In this document: one piece after another, positions 26,501 through 34,978 of the stretch
How the letters are laid out: each line of letters starts with the position of its first letter
Position numbering within the stretch: the stretch's first letter is position 1
Origin: Actinomadura craniellae
Lineage (GTDB): Bacteria; Actinomycetota; Actinomycetes; Streptosporangiales; Streptosporangiaceae
Direction: 5' to 3'
Assembly (NCBI RefSeq): GCF_003289645.1
Contig: NZ_QLYX01000003.1
Coordinates: forward strand, 186,001-250,000
Length of the DNA: 64,000 nt
Position numbers and translations under genes: made by a program
Notes under the pieces: model-generated
Database searches by the model: none
What the model was told of the DNA's origin: nothing
The model's input: the letters and a program-made list of their open reading frames with translations, nothing else

Positions 26501-26805
26501 GAGATGCCGAAGTAGGCGCTGAACAGTATCACCAGGATGCGCCAGGCGGCTTTCTTCCGCCGCCGCACGCCCATCGACAGCAGGATGAACAGCACCCCGT
26601 AGGGGAGGCTCGCGGTGAAGCCGAGGTAGTTTATCCAGCGTAGTGGCCATATGCCCGCGGCCTGTTTGATGAGGTCTGACGACAGCCAGTAGAGGATCGA
26701 CAATACGCCCGACAGGCGGGTGTACCAGAAGAGGACGGTGGGCACCGTTTCGACCAGACGACGCCAGTCGTCGCCCGCCGTGACCTTCAACTTCCTTGCC
26801 AACAC
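23515..26805 (-). CDS. lysX: Bifunctional lysylphosphatidylglycerol synthetase / lysyl-tRNA synthetase
   Basis: About 1096 aa. An N-terminal multi-TM region (about residues 20-250) is followed by an MprF-type DUF2156 acyltransferase domain (GVVSVGERAATVYARHGFDALE and LSFVPWGRGGLSLDLMRRD), then a full class II LysRS: an OB-fold (VSIAGRVMLAREHGRLAFAELRDE), motif 2 FRNEGVSARHNPEFTMLE and motif 3 GLGLGIDRLLIVLTG. It makes Lys-tRNA and transfers lysine to phosphatidylglycerol, lowering surface charge and giving cationic peptide resistance, as in mycobacterial LysX. The start is uncertain: GTG 26805 is my choice, an in-frame ATG lies at 26961. Divergent from a Ser/Thr kinase. Confidence 0.93.
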   Translation of the reverse strand: MLARKLKVTAGDDWRRLVETVPTVLFWYTRLSGVLSILYWLSSDLIKQAAGIWPLRWINYLGFTASLPYGVLFILLSMGVRRRKKAAWRILVILFSAYFGISALYALALALTPGERLGSGEMITALAYGLVLGLLIAARGQFSTLPDRNNRKLALTVFGILFVVAGVIGTTLVSLTDRDRAEGIETHLLYAGLQTLLGAGVTGEQFSVDVPSWVDGILGILGTGLLIMTFWALFRPARREAILTPDEELTGRALLAEYGDQDSLGYFALRRDKDVITAPSGRAAIAYRVQGAVSLASGDPLGDHEAWDQAIDAWLAECRAHAWIPGVVSVGERAATVYARHGFDALELGDEAVIDTTEFNLDGREMRQVRQAVRRVERAGYTARIRRHEQIPPGEMAAIIVRADAWRDGETERGFSMALSRLGDPTDGRCVLVEAFDAEGEPRGLLSFVPWGRGGLSLDLMRRDRTAPNGLNEFMVTSLVRQATTVGCRRISLNFAMLRSVFERGSQLGAGPFARFCYRLLSVASKFWQLESLYLANAKYHPRWTPRFICYTHSRDLVRIGLAFARAEGFLPALRRPRLRAPEPSAELIEKIRAVEEAAESALTPRRRLTEQERVRHAKLTELRAAGIDPYPPGFARADRAGPLLDRFGDLPPDTRTGVSVSIAGRVMLAREHGRLAFAELRDETGDIQVMLAADRVGAQALARWKNLVDLGDQVGITGEFITTRTGEPTVAADGWTLTAKCLHPLPGKRAGLADPEARVRQRYVDFIVNDDARRMLRLRGEAISAVRDRLRAGDYLEVETPMLQPLHGGATARPFTTRINAYNMQLYLRIAPELYLKRLLVGGLGKVYELNRNFRNEGVSARHNPEFTMLEAYEPYGDYDTMAVLARDLVLAAAQAALGTTVVERGGVEYDLAAPWREVTVYDAVSAALGEEMTPDTPLSLVRKHAAQAGLHHDPSWGQGRIVQELFEELVEGTLMHPTFVRDYPAETSPLTRPHRTDPRLAEKWDLIAFGLELGTAYTELTDPVLQRRRLTEQSLQAAGGDPEAMQLDEDFLRALEYAMPPAGGLGLGIDRLLIVLTGHTIRETIPFPLVRPTR

Positions 26806-26965
26806 TCCGTAACCGCCTCGTCGCCGGACAATGGTCCGCCGTAGTCTGTCATTTGTACGGGTTGACCGGGGAGCTTGGGCGGGAGAAGGCGGCGTTACCC
26901 TGGATGCCGCGGGGGTAGAGGGTCGTGGCTCCGTGAATGTCCCGAATGTAGATATGGTCACATAT

Positions 26966-28675
26966 ATGCCGAATGAATCCCCCGCCGGTGGTCGGTTGCT
27001 GGCCGGACGCTATCGCCTGTTCACCGAGGTGGGGCGGGGCGGAATGGGCACGGTCTGGGAGGCCCACGACGAGGTCCTGGGCCGGGACGTGGCGGTGAAG
27101 GAGGTCATCCTCCCGCACGGTCTCAGTGACGACGAACGGACCATCCAGTACAAACGCACTTTCCGGGAGGCGCGCACCGCCGCCCGGCTCGGCCACCCCG
27201 GCGTCGTCACCGTCTACGACGTCGTCGAGGAGGACGGCCGGCCCTGGATCATCATGGAGCTGATCAAGTCCCGCTCCCTGGACCAGGTGATCAAACAGGA
27301 CGGGCCGCTGGAGCCCCGCCGCGCCGCCGAGATCGGCCGGCAGATGCTCGCCGCGCTGCACGCCGCACACGAGGCGGGCGTGTTGCACCGCGACGTCAAG
27401 CCCAGCAACGTGCTGCTGGCCTCCGGCGACCGCGCGGTCCTCACCGACTTCGGCATCGCCACCGCGCAGGGCGACGTCACCCTGACCCAGACCGGGCTGG
27501 TGATGGGCTCGCCCGCCTACATCGCGCCGGAGCGCGCCCGGGGCCGCAAGACCGGCCCGGCCTCCGACCTGTGGTCGTTGGGCATCACGCTGTACGCGAT
27601 GGTCGAGGGACGGTCGCCCTACGAGCGGTCCGAGCCGATGGCCGCGCTGGTCGCGATCATCTCCGAGGACCCCATGCCGACGGCCAACGGCGGCCCGCTC
27701 ACCCCGGTGATCGAGGGCCTGCTGGTCAAGGACCCCGAGCAGCGGATGGACGCGCACCAGGCCGGCCGGCTGCTCGATGACATCGTCCGCGAGGACTCCG
27801 CCGACACCGAGCGCACGCTCGTGGTCGGGCGGCTTCCCGAGTCGCCCGCCGCGACCGAACCCGAGGCGGGCGGCACGGCCGTGCTGGGAGCCGGTACCGG
27901 TGCGGCGGCCCACGAGGTCGGGCCGGCCACCTTGCAAGGCGCCGCCGCGGACCCGCCGGCCGGCACCGAGCCCGCCCCGCGCCCCGCGGCCGGGGGCTCG
28001 GGCGGCGGGAACGACCGGCTGCTGCCGATCCTGGCCGGAGCGGTGATCCTGCTGCTCGGCATCGCCCTCGCCGTGGTGCTGCTGAACGACGACGGCGGGA
28101 ACGGGAAGGAGGCCGGCGCCCAGGAGCCCGGCGGCCGGAGCCCGGCCGCCTCGGCCTCGGCGAAGCGCTCCCCGTCGGCATCGCCCTCCGCCTCCGCCTC
28201 GCCCGACCTGCCCGGCGACTTCCGGCTGCACCACGACCCGACCGGCTTCGCCGTGGGGATCCCCGAGGACTGGTCCGGTCCCGAGCGCAGGCAGGGCGGC
28301 GTCTTCTTCTACTCGCCCGACCGCAGCGTCTACATCCAGATCGACCAGACCACCTCCCCGGGCGCCAGCGCGCTGAAGGACTGGGAGGGCCAGGAGGCGG
28401 CGCGGAGGAACGACGGCAGCTTCCCCGGCTACGACCGCGTCCGGCTGGAGCCCACCGGCGACCGGCCCCCGGTGCCCGACACCGGCAACGGCGACAAGTC
28501 CGCCGACTGGGAGTTCACCTGGGACGGCCGGTCCGGGCGGATGCGCATCCTCAACCGCGGCTTCGTCACCAACGGGCGCGGCTACGCGATCCTGGTCTCC
28601 GGCCCGGACGACGACTGGGACGACCTGATGGAGGAGCTGGAGCCCGTCTATGCGAGCTTCGAGCCCGCCCGCTGA
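26966..28675 (+). CDS. Membrane Ser/Thr protein kinase (PknB-like), first of a tandem pair
   Basis: 569 aa. Kinase domain at residues ~14-270: GRGGMGTVWEAHDEVL, VAVKEV, HRDVKPSNVLL, DFGIA and GSPAYIAPERARG. Ala/Pro-rich juxtamembrane stretch, TM helix LLPILAGAVILLLGIALAVVLL, Ser/Ala linker, then an external domain (FRLHHDPTGFAVGIPEDWSG to YASFEPAR) shared with the next kinase. No PASTA repeats. Start choice is weak: no clear ribosome site before ATG 26966; ATG 26954 is nearby. Divergent from lysX, so cell-envelope control is possible (inference). Confidence 0.9.
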   Translation: MPNESPAGGRLLAGRYRLFTEVGRGGMGTVWEAHDEVLGRDVAVKEVILPHGLSDDERTIQYKRTFREARTAARLGHPGVVTVYDVVEEDGRPWIIMELIKSRSLDQVIKQDGPLEPRRAAEIGRQMLAALHAAHEAGVLHRDVKPSNVLLASGDRAVLTDFGIATAQGDVTLTQTGLVMGSPAYIAPERARGRKTGPASDLWSLGITLYAMVEGRSPYERSEPMAALVAIISEDPMPTANGGPLTPVIEGLLVKDPEQRMDAHQAGRLLDDIVREDSADTERTLVVGRLPESPAATEPEAGGTAVLGAGTGAAAHEVGPATLQGAAADPPAGTEPAPRPAAGGSGGGNDRLLPILAGAVILLLGIALAVVLLNDDGGNGKEAGAQEPGGRSPAASASAKRSPSASPSASASPDLPGDFRLHHDPTGFAVGIPEDWSGPERRQGGVFFYSPDRSVYIQIDQTTSPGASALKDWEGQEAARRNDGSFPGYDRVRLEPTGDRPPVPDTGNGDKSADWEFTWDGRSGRMRILNRGFVTNGRGYAILVSGPDDDWDDLMEELEPVYASFEPAR

Positions 28676-28872
28676 ATTCCGGCCCGGAGCCCGCCCGAAC
28701 GGGCACCGGAGCCTGCCCGTTGGCCGATGTGTATGCCGATCTGTTAGGTGGAATCGGTATGGTCCCCTCTGGTGACGGTTGAACCCGGGGGCCGGCTCGC
28801 GCGTCCCACTTGCGTCGGGCGTCCGGGACGCCGCACCGGTCAGTACGCCTTCCAGCGGGGGACCATCCACTC

Positions 28873-30579
28873 ATGGAGCATCAGCAGGGCCAGATGCTGG
28901 GCCGCCGCTACCGGCTGGACACGGTCGTCGGGCGGGGCGGCATGGGAACGGTGTGGCTGGCCTACGACGAGATGCTCGACCGCCAGGTCGCGGTCAAGGA
29001 GGTCCTGCTGCCGCCCGGCCTCAGCGACGGCGAACGGGACGTCCTCTACCAGCGCACGTTCCGCGAGGCGCGGGCCTCCGCCCGGCTGAACCACCCCGGC
29101 GTCGTCACCGTCCACGACGTGCTGGAGGAGACGGGCCGGCCGTGGATCGTGATGGAGTTCGTGCGGGCCAGGTCGCTCCAGGAACTCATCGACGAGGAGG
29201 GCCGCGTCCCGCCGTGGCGGGCCGCCGACATCGGCCGGCAGGTGCTGCTGGCACTGCGGCACGCCCACCAGAAGGGCATCCTGCACCGCGACGTCAAGCC
29301 CAGCAACGTCCTGATCACCGATGACGACCGCGTGGTGCTCACCGACTTCGGCATCGCCCAGGTCGAGGGCGACGCCACCCTCACCCAGACCGGGCTGGTG
29401 ATGGGCTCGCCCGCATACATCCCGCCGGAGCGGGCGCAGGGCGAGCGGGCGGTGCCCGCCTCCGACCTGTGGGCGCTGGGCGCCACGCTGTACGCGGCGG
29501 TGGAGGGGCGGTCGCCCTACGAGCGCTCCGACGCCATGGCGTCGCTGGCCGCGGTGCTCAGCGAGTCGGTGCGGCCGGCCCGCAACGCCGGCCCGCTGTG
29601 GCCGGTGCTCGACGGGCTGCTGGCCCGCCGCCCGGCCGACCGGATGACCGCCGACCGGGCCCTGCCGATGCTCACCGAGGCCGCCACGTCCCGCGGGCAG
29701 GTCGAGACCGTCCGCGACCCCGGCGACCTGGCCACCCGGTCCGACGAGCCGTCCGGGCCGCGCGACTTCGCGGCCGAGACGGTGTCCGACTCGGCGGAGC
29801 TGGAGGCGCTCGGCCGGTACGGCCCGCCCGCCCCCCGCCCGGGCGAGTGGGAACCCGAGCAGCGCACCCTGCTGGGCGGCGACTGGACGACCCACTCACC
29901 GGAACCGCCGCCCACCTGGGGTCCCCCGCACCCCGCCCCGGCCCGGCCGGACCGGGAGCGCACCAAGACCATCGCGATCGTCGTGATCGCCGGCGTGCTG
30001 GTGGTGGCGGCCGTCCTGGCGGGCGCGCTCATCCTGCGGGGCAAGCGCAACGCCGCGCCCGACCCGCCCGGCTACAGCGGCCGGCCGCAGGAGCAGGTGA
30101 CGGTGACCGTCGGCACGGCCGGCGGGAACACCCCCACTCCGAAGATCCCGCCCGGGTACACGACGCGGACCGAGGACGGGTTCGCGGTGGCCGTCCCGCA
30201 GGGCTGGACCCGCCAGGTGCAGGGGCAGAACATCTTCTACCGCGCCCCGGACGGCTCGGCGCTGCTCCAGGTCAGCACGATCGCCTGGACGGGCACCCCG
30301 ACCCAGCAGGCGCAGGCGTTCAGCGCGGCCCAGCAGGGCCCCCAGACGCGGTTCCCCGGCTACACCCAGGAGGGCCTCGCCCAGCTGACCTACCTGGGCG
30401 GCGATGCCGCTGACCTGCAGTTCAGCTACGTCTCCGAGGGCGTCCACCAGCGCGCGGTCGACCGCTTCTTCCGGGCGGGCGGGCGGGAGTACGCCATCTA
30501 CTACCGCACCACCGCTGCCGCCTGGTCCGGCGACGAGGGGCGGCGGGCGGCCATCTTCGGCTCCTTCCGCCCGGGCTGA
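28873..30579 (+). CDS. Membrane Ser/Thr protein kinase, paralogue of the preceding gene
   Basis: 568 aa with the same architecture and closely similar kinase domain (GRGGMGTVWLAYDEML, HRDVKPSNVLITDDDRVVLTDFGIAQVEGDATLTQTG). TM helix IAIVVIAGVLVVAAVLAGALIL, then a Thr/Pro linker and an external domain PPGYTTRTEDGFAVAVPQGWTRQVQGQNIFYRAPDGSALLQV homologous to that of the upstream kinase. The pair arose by tandem duplication. The 197-bp gap contains AT-richer sequence (gatgtgtatgccgatctgtt), so it may have its own promoter. It converges closely on the response regulator gene. Confidence 0.92.
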   Translation: MEHQQGQMLGRRYRLDTVVGRGGMGTVWLAYDEMLDRQVAVKEVLLPPGLSDGERDVLYQRTFREARASARLNHPGVVTVHDVLEETGRPWIVMEFVRARSLQELIDEEGRVPPWRAADIGRQVLLALRHAHQKGILHRDVKPSNVLITDDDRVVLTDFGIAQVEGDATLTQTGLVMGSPAYIPPERAQGERAVPASDLWALGATLYAAVEGRSPYERSDAMASLAAVLSESVRPARNAGPLWPVLDGLLARRPADRMTADRALPMLTEAATSRGQVETVRDPGDLATRSDEPSGPRDFAAETVSDSAELEALGRYGPPAPRPGEWEPEQRTLLGGDWTTHSPEPPPTWGPPHPAPARPDRERTKTIAIVVIAGVLVVAAVLAGALILRGKRNAAPDPPGYSGRPQEQVTVTVGTAGGNTPTPKIPPGYTTRTEDGFAVAVPQGWTRQVQGQNIFYRAPDGSALLQVSTIAWTGTPTQQAQAFSAAQQGPQTRFPGYTQEGLAQLTYLGGDAADLQFSYVSEGVHQRAVDRFFRAGGREYAIYYRTTAAAWSGDEGRRAAIFGSFRPG

Positions 30580-30586
30580 CCGGGCG

Positions 30587-31252
30587 TCAGGTGAGCCAGC
30601 CGGGCCGGACCAGGCCGGACTCGTAGGCGAAGACCACGAGCTGGGCGCGGTCGCGGGCGCCGAGCTTGACCATCGTCCGGCTCACGTGGGTCTTGGCGGT
30701 GGCCGGGCTGACGACCAGCCGGGCGGCGATCTCCTCGTTGGTCAGCCCCTCGCCGACCAGCGCCATGACCTCGCGTTCCCGGTCGGTGAGGGCGTTCAGG
30801 CGCAGCGCGGGGCCGGGCTCCTTGGTCCGGGTGGCGAACTCGGCGATCAGCCGGCGGGTCACGCTCGGCGACAGCAGCGCGTCCCCGGCCGCGACCGCCC
30901 GGACGGCGTGGATCAGCTCCACCGGCTCGGTGTCCTTGACGAGGAACCCGCTGGCCCCGCCGCGCAGCGCTTCGAAGACGTACTCGTCCAGCTCGAACGT
31001 GGTCAGGATGACGATCCGGGCGTCGGCCAGCCGCTCGTCGGCGGCGATCCGGCGGGTGGCGGCCAGCCCGTCGAGCACCGGCATCCGGATGTCCATCAGG
31101 ATGACGTCGGGGTGCAGCCGGCGCGCCTGCGCGACCGCCTCCTCGCCGTCGCCGGCCTCGCCGACCACCTCGATGTCGCGCTGCGCGTCGAGCAGCGCCC
31201 GGAAGCCCGCGCGCACCAGGGCCTGGTCGTCGGCGAGCATGACCTTGATCAT
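30587..31252 (-). CDS. NarL/FixJ-type response regulator
   Basis: 221 aa. The receiver has MLADDQ acidic pocket, phospho-acceptor Asp in VILMDIRMPVLDG and Lys in SGFLVKDTEP. The C-terminal LuxR HTH is LTDREREVMALVGEGLTNEEIAARLVVSPATAKTHVSRTMVKLG. It overlaps the histidine kinase gene upstream by ATGA (31249-31252), so it is the cognate partner. Confidence 0.95.
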   Translation of the reverse strand: MIKVMLADDQALVRAGFRALLDAQRDIEVVGEAGDGEEAVAQARRLHPDVILMDIRMPVLDGLAATRRIAADERLADARIVILTTFELDEYVFEALRGGASGFLVKDTEPVELIHAVRAVAAGDALLSPSVTRRLIAEFATRTKEPGPALRLNALTDREREVMALVGEGLTNEEIAARLVVSPATAKTHVSRTMVKLGARDRAQLVVFAYESGLVRPGWLT

Positions 31253-32505
31253 TTCTCTTCCGTCCCCTCGTGGACGGGCAGGACGGCCCGCACCTGGAAA
31301 CCGCCGCCGGGCCGGGGCCCCGCGCTGAAGGTACCGCCGAGCGCGGCGGCGCGCTCGCGCATCCCGTGGATGCCGTTGCCGCCGGGGTGGTCGTCGAGCA
31401 GCGAGACCCCCCGGCCGTCGTCCTCGACCTGGACGGAGACATGGTCGGCGGCGTAGGAGATCCGGACGAGCGCGGTCAGCGGCCCGGGCCCGGCGTGCCG
31501 CGTCACGTTGGTCAGCGACTCCTGGACGATCCGGAAGGCGGCGAGGTCCACCCCGGCAGGTAGCGGGCGCCGGTCGCCCTCGAACTCCGCCCGCACCCGC
31601 AGCCCGGCGGACTCCGCCCGGCCGACGAGTTCCTCCAGCCGGTCCAGCCCGGCGGTGGGCGAGCGCGGGGCCACCTCGCCCTGCTGCCGCAGCACGCCGA
31701 TCACCGAGCGCATCTCGGTCAGCGCCTCCTTGCTGGCCTCCTTGATGGCGGCCAGTGCCGTCCGGGCCTGGCCCGGGTCGTCGTCCATGAGGTGCAGGGC
31801 GACCCCGGCCTGCACGTTGATCATCGAGATGTTGTGGGCCAGCACGTCGTGCAGTTCCCGGGCGATGCGCAGCCGCTCGTCGCTGGCCCGGCGGCGGTCC
31901 TCCTCCGCCCGGCCGCGGGCCGCCTCGGCGGCCTTCTCGCTGCGGATCCGGACGAGGTCGGCTCCGATCAGCACCACGAACGCCCAGCCCAGCAGCAGGG
32001 CGGCGGTGGCGAGGCCGGGCCGGTCCACCGGGAAGAGCCGGTCGCCCTGCCCGCGCCGCTCGACGTCCACCCCGATCAGCGAGGCGACGGCGAAGAACGC
32101 CGCGAACGAGGTCAGGGTGCCGACCCAGGCCAGCAGCCGGTGGCCGGCCACGACGACCGCGACCAGGGCCACCGCGGCGGCCAGGAACGCCGGCCCGTAC
32201 ACGTGGGCGCGCAGGTAGTACAGCAGCGTGACCAGGCCGGTGCCGAGGGCCACCGGGATGGGGTACCGGCGGCGTGCCAGTAGCAGCACCGGGCCCGCCA
32301 CCAGCAGCGCCACCCCGAACGGGTCGAGTTCCCGGAACATGTGGTGGCGCGGGTCGTCGAGGTGCGGGCCGCCGTGCGGGCCGTACTTGTCGCTCTGCGC
32401 GCCGAACGACCCCGCCAGTTGGACCACGCCGACCAGCAGCGGCACCACCCAGGCGGGCAGCTCGCCCGGCCGGGGCCAGCGCGGGTGGGCGGGGTGGTCG
32501 CTCAT
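31249..32505 (-). CDS. Membrane sensor histidine kinase (HisKA_3 type)
   Basis: 418 aa. Five to six TM helices (about residues 12-165), then the DHp helix with RELHDVLAHNISMINVQAGVALHL (phospho-His) and an HATPase region (FRIVQESLTNVTRHAG, DDGRGVSLLDDHPGGNGIHGMRERAAALGG). This is the NarX/DesK-like family that pairs with LuxR-type regulators. No large external sensor; the TM bundle is the likely sensor. ATG 32505 chosen; a GTG at 32514 is possible. Confidence 0.93.
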   Translation of the reverse strand: MSDHPAHPRWPRPGELPAWVVPLLVGVVQLAGSFGAQSDKYGPHGGPHLDDPRHHMFRELDPFGVALLVAGPVLLLARRRYPIPVALGTGLVTLLYYLRAHVYGPAFLAAAVALVAVVVAGHRLLAWVGTLTSFAAFFAVASLIGVDVERRGQGDRLFPVDRPGLATAALLLGWAFVVLIGADLVRIRSEKAAEAARGRAEEDRRRASDERLRIARELHDVLAHNISMINVQAGVALHLMDDDPGQARTALAAIKEASKEALTEMRSVIGVLRQQGEVAPRSPTAGLDRLEELVGRAESAGLRVRAEFEGDRRPLPAGVDLAAFRIVQESLTNVTRHAGPGPLTALVRISYAADHVSVQVEDDGRGVSLLDDHPGGNGIHGMRERAAALGGTFSAGPRPGGGFQVRAVLPVHEGTEEK

Positions 32506-32584
32506 ACCTCGCACGCTAGAGGACGCCGGAACGTGCCGGCATCGGCCGGTGGCGGTGCCCGTCCCTACTCCCGGCGGAGTACGC

Positions 32585-33487
32585 TCACCCGTCCTGAGCG
32601 GGGCGCAGGGGGAGGCAGGAGAAGCCGTTGCGGGTGATCGAGCGCAGCCGCAGCGGGCGGCCGGCGACCTCGATACGGCCCGGCCGGTCGAGGATCGCGC
32701 CGATGACGGCGCGCAACTGGGTGCGGGCCGGTTCGACGGCGGAGCAGTGCCGGGCGGCCTCGCCGTGCAGGAGGTGCCGGCCCGGGGGGCGGCCGATGTC
32801 GAACCGGCCGGGGTCCTCGAACACCTCGTCGTCGTGGTTGGCGGCGGCGATCCAGGCCGCGACCTGCTCGCCGGGGCGCATCGGCACGCCGCCGAGCGAG
32901 GTGGTCCGCCGTACCGTGCGGCGTACCTGGATCACCGGCGACCACCAGCGCAGCATCTCCTCCAGCGCGCCGGCCAGCAGGTCGCGGTCGCGGCGCAGCC
33001 GCGCGTACTGGTCGGGATGCCGCAGCAGCGCGTACACCCCGCCCGACACGGCGTCGCGCACCGGGCCGGGCAGGCCGGCCATGACCTCGCCGACCAGGTC
33101 GGCGGTGCCGCGCCCGGACAGCAGGTCCAGGAGCTTCGCCGCCCGCCGCGCCGGTTCGCCGGCGGGCTGCCGGCCCGGGCCGGGCGGGGCCGAGGAGGCC
33201 GGGCGGCGGCGCGGCGCGGTGGCGCGGCGCATCCAGGTGCCGAGCGGGTGCGGGGCGTCCGGGGCGCGGACGAAGATCTGCGGGTGCTCGAAGACGTGCC
33301 GCACGTCGGTGTACCGGAGGACGGCCCACAGGCCGGCGCCGTCCTCGGCCCCGTCGGGGATCCACACCACGGGGGTCCGGGCCCGCAGCCGGGCGAGCTG
33401 GTCGTGCGGCATGCCGCGGATGTAGGTGTCGGGGGAGGAGATGACAGCGATGTCGGAGACGGGGATAGCGCCTCGTCGCTGAGGCAT
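32585..33487 (-). CDS. Degenerate, shortened cytochrome P450
   Basis: 300 aa against about 400 for the family. Recognisable parts: the N-terminal WAVLRYTDVRHVFEHPQIFVRAPDAPHPLGTWM, the K-helix ExxR (EEMLRWWSPV), RRTTSLGGVPMRPGEQVAAWIAAANHDDEVFEDPGRFDIGR, and a Cys loop HGEAARHCSAVEPARTQL. The region between B and H helices is missing, and the I-helix oxygen motif (AGxET) reads AGLPGPVRD. In the heme loop the Cys remains, but the Phe at -7 is His and the Gly at -4 is Ala. Catalysis is doubtful. It lies beside a cytosolic kinase/regulator pair. The reading frame is open throughout, so it may be an expressed non-canonical protein. Confidence 0.75.
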   Translation of the reverse strand: MPQRRGAIPVSDIAVISSPDTYIRGMPHDQLARLRARTPVVWIPDGAEDGAGLWAVLRYTDVRHVFEHPQIFVRAPDAPHPLGTWMRRATAPRRRPASSAPPGPGRQPAGEPARRAAKLLDLLSGRGTADLVGEVMAGLPGPVRDAVSGGVYALLRHPDQYARLRRDRDLLAGALEEMLRWWSPVIQVRRTVRRTTSLGGVPMRPGEQVAAWIAAANHDDEVFEDPGRFDIGRPPGRHLLHGEAARHCSAVEPARTQLRAVIGAILDRPGRIEVAGRPLRLRSITRNGFSCLPLRPAQDG

Positions 33488-33602
33488 CCGGTGCTCCTCT
33501 CCGGCATGGATCGGGCGCGAACCCGGGGGTGATCCTGGCCGTTGAAACGGATTCAGCGTGCTCCTACCCGAATGACGGCCGAGCCACGCTCGGGGTTGAC
33601 CT

Positions 33603-34283
33603 TCAGTTGATCAACCATTCGCCGGTCTCGACGCTGACCAGACCGTGCCGGGCGGCCTCGACCACGGCCTCGCGCTGGGAGTGCACCCCGAGCTTGGTCA
33701 GCACGCTCTGCACGTGGCTGCGCGCGGTGCTGCGGGTGACGCCCATGGCCTTGGCCAGCGCGGCGGTGGATTCGCCCCGGGCCAGCCGGGTCAGCACCTC
33801 CCGTTCGCGGGGGGTCAGGAACCGGGCCACCCGGGCCACGTGGGAGGTGCCGGCGGGCGGGCGGCGCGCCGGGGCGTCCGGGTGGGCGGCCCGACCGGAT
33901 CCGGTCAGCGGATCGACGACCACCTCGCCCGCGTGCACCCGGTCCAGCAGCGCCAGGATCTCCCGGGGCTGCTGGCCCTTGGAGGCGAACCCGCTGATCC
34001 CCATCGCCAGCCCGGCCTCCAGCAGGTCCGGGCCCAGCGAGCCGGACAGGAGCACCAGGCGGGTGGCGGGCGCGGCGGCCCGCAGCTCCGGGACGAGGTC
34101 GAGCACCGGGCCCGCGGGGAAGTGCAGGTCGACCAGGCAGAGGTCGGCGGGACGGGCGCGCAGCATCGCGGGCAGCTCGTCGGGGGAGTAGCAGACCCCG
34201 ACGACGTCGTGTCCCGCCTCGCCGAGCACCACGGAGAAGGAGTCGGCGAAGACGGGGTGGTCGTCGCAGATGAGGATCCTCAT
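33603..34283 (-). CDS. LuxR-type response regulator
   Basis: 226 aa. The receiver has ICDDHPVFADS and acceptor Asp in LCLVDLHFPAGP, then SGFASKGQ (Lys). The HTH is LTPREREVLTRLARGESTAALAKAMGVTRSTARSHVQSVLTKLG. The start overlaps the kinase gene by ATGA (34280-34283). Terminal product of the pair with the soluble kinase. Confidence 0.93.
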   Translation of the reverse strand: MRILICDDHPVFADSFSVVLGEAGHDVVGVCYSPDELPAMLRARPADLCLVDLHFPAGPVLDLVPELRAAAPATRLVLLSGSLGPDLLEAGLAMGISGFASKGQQPREILALLDRVHAGEVVVDPLTGSGRAAHPDAPARRPPAGTSHVARVARFLTPREREVLTRLARGESTAALAKAMGVTRSTARSHVQSVLTKLGVHSQREAVVEAARHGLVSVETGEWLIN

Positions 34284-34978
34284 AGCGGATGCAGGGGTGG
34301 TGGGGCGGCCGGCAGCAGGATGCGGACCCGGGCCCCGCCGGGTTCGCCGGCGCCGATCTCCAGCCCGCCGCCGTGCTCGGCGACGAGGTCGTGCACGATG
34401 CCCAGCCCGAGCGAGGCCAGCCCGCCCGAGCCGGCGCCGAACCCCGGGCCGTCGTCGTCGACCTGGATCGTCACCCATCCCCGGTCGGCGCCGACCCGGA
34501 CGTCCACCCGCCCGGCGGCGACCCGGCAGGCGTTGTCGAGGACGTTGCGCAGCGCCCGCCACAGCGCGACCGCGTCCATGTGCGCCCAGGCGGGCTCGGC
34601 GGTGCAACCGACCGCCAGCGTGGTGGCCAGCCGCAGCCCGGTCACCACCTCGGTGGCGAGTTCGTCCACCCGGACCCGCTCGGGCCGGGCCGGTGCCGGC
34701 CCGGCCGCCGCCTCGTCGTCCTCTTCCTCGAGTTGCCGGAGCAGGTGGTCGAGCCAGCGGGTCTCGCCCAGCAGTTGGTCGATGCGCTCGCGGCTGCGCG
34801 GCCCGACGTCGTCGGAGACGGAGACCGCGGAGGCGAGCATGATGATCGTGCCGAGTTCGTGGCGGATGTCGTGCCGCAACCGCCGCCGTCGGAGCGCCGG
34901 GTCCCCGGTCCGGTGCTCTGACGTCTCGGTGATTTCGGGCGGGTCGATCGGTGAGAACCGAGACGGCCCGTTGCTCAT
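34280..34978 (-). CDS. Soluble histidine kinase-like ATPase
   Basis: 232 aa with no TM segment. The H-box-like helix is RRLRHDIRHELGTIIMLASAVS. The HATPase has N-box ALRNVLDNACRV, G1 DDDGPGFGAGSGG and G2 LGLGIVHDLVAEHGGGLEIG. Being cytosolic and lacking a sensor domain, it needs an internal signal or partner; the adjacent degenerate P450 is one candidate (inference). Coupled to the regulator by an ATGA overlap. Confidence 0.88.
   Translation of the reverse strand: MSNGPSRFSPIDPPEITETSEHRTGDPALRRRRLRHDIRHELGTIIMLASAVSVSDDVGPRSRERIDQLLGETRWLDHLLRQLEEEDDEAAAGPAPARPERVRVDELATEVVTGLRLATTLAVGCTAEPAWAHMDAVALWRALRNVLDNACRVAAGRVDVRVGADRGWVTIQVDDDGPGFGAGSGGLASLGLGIVHDLVAEHGGGLEIGAGEPGGARVRILLPAAPPPLHPL

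Noticed and set aside
28840-29895. Long minus-strand frame opposite the second kinase
   Set aside because: Shadow of the kinase gene; composition without hydrophobic core.
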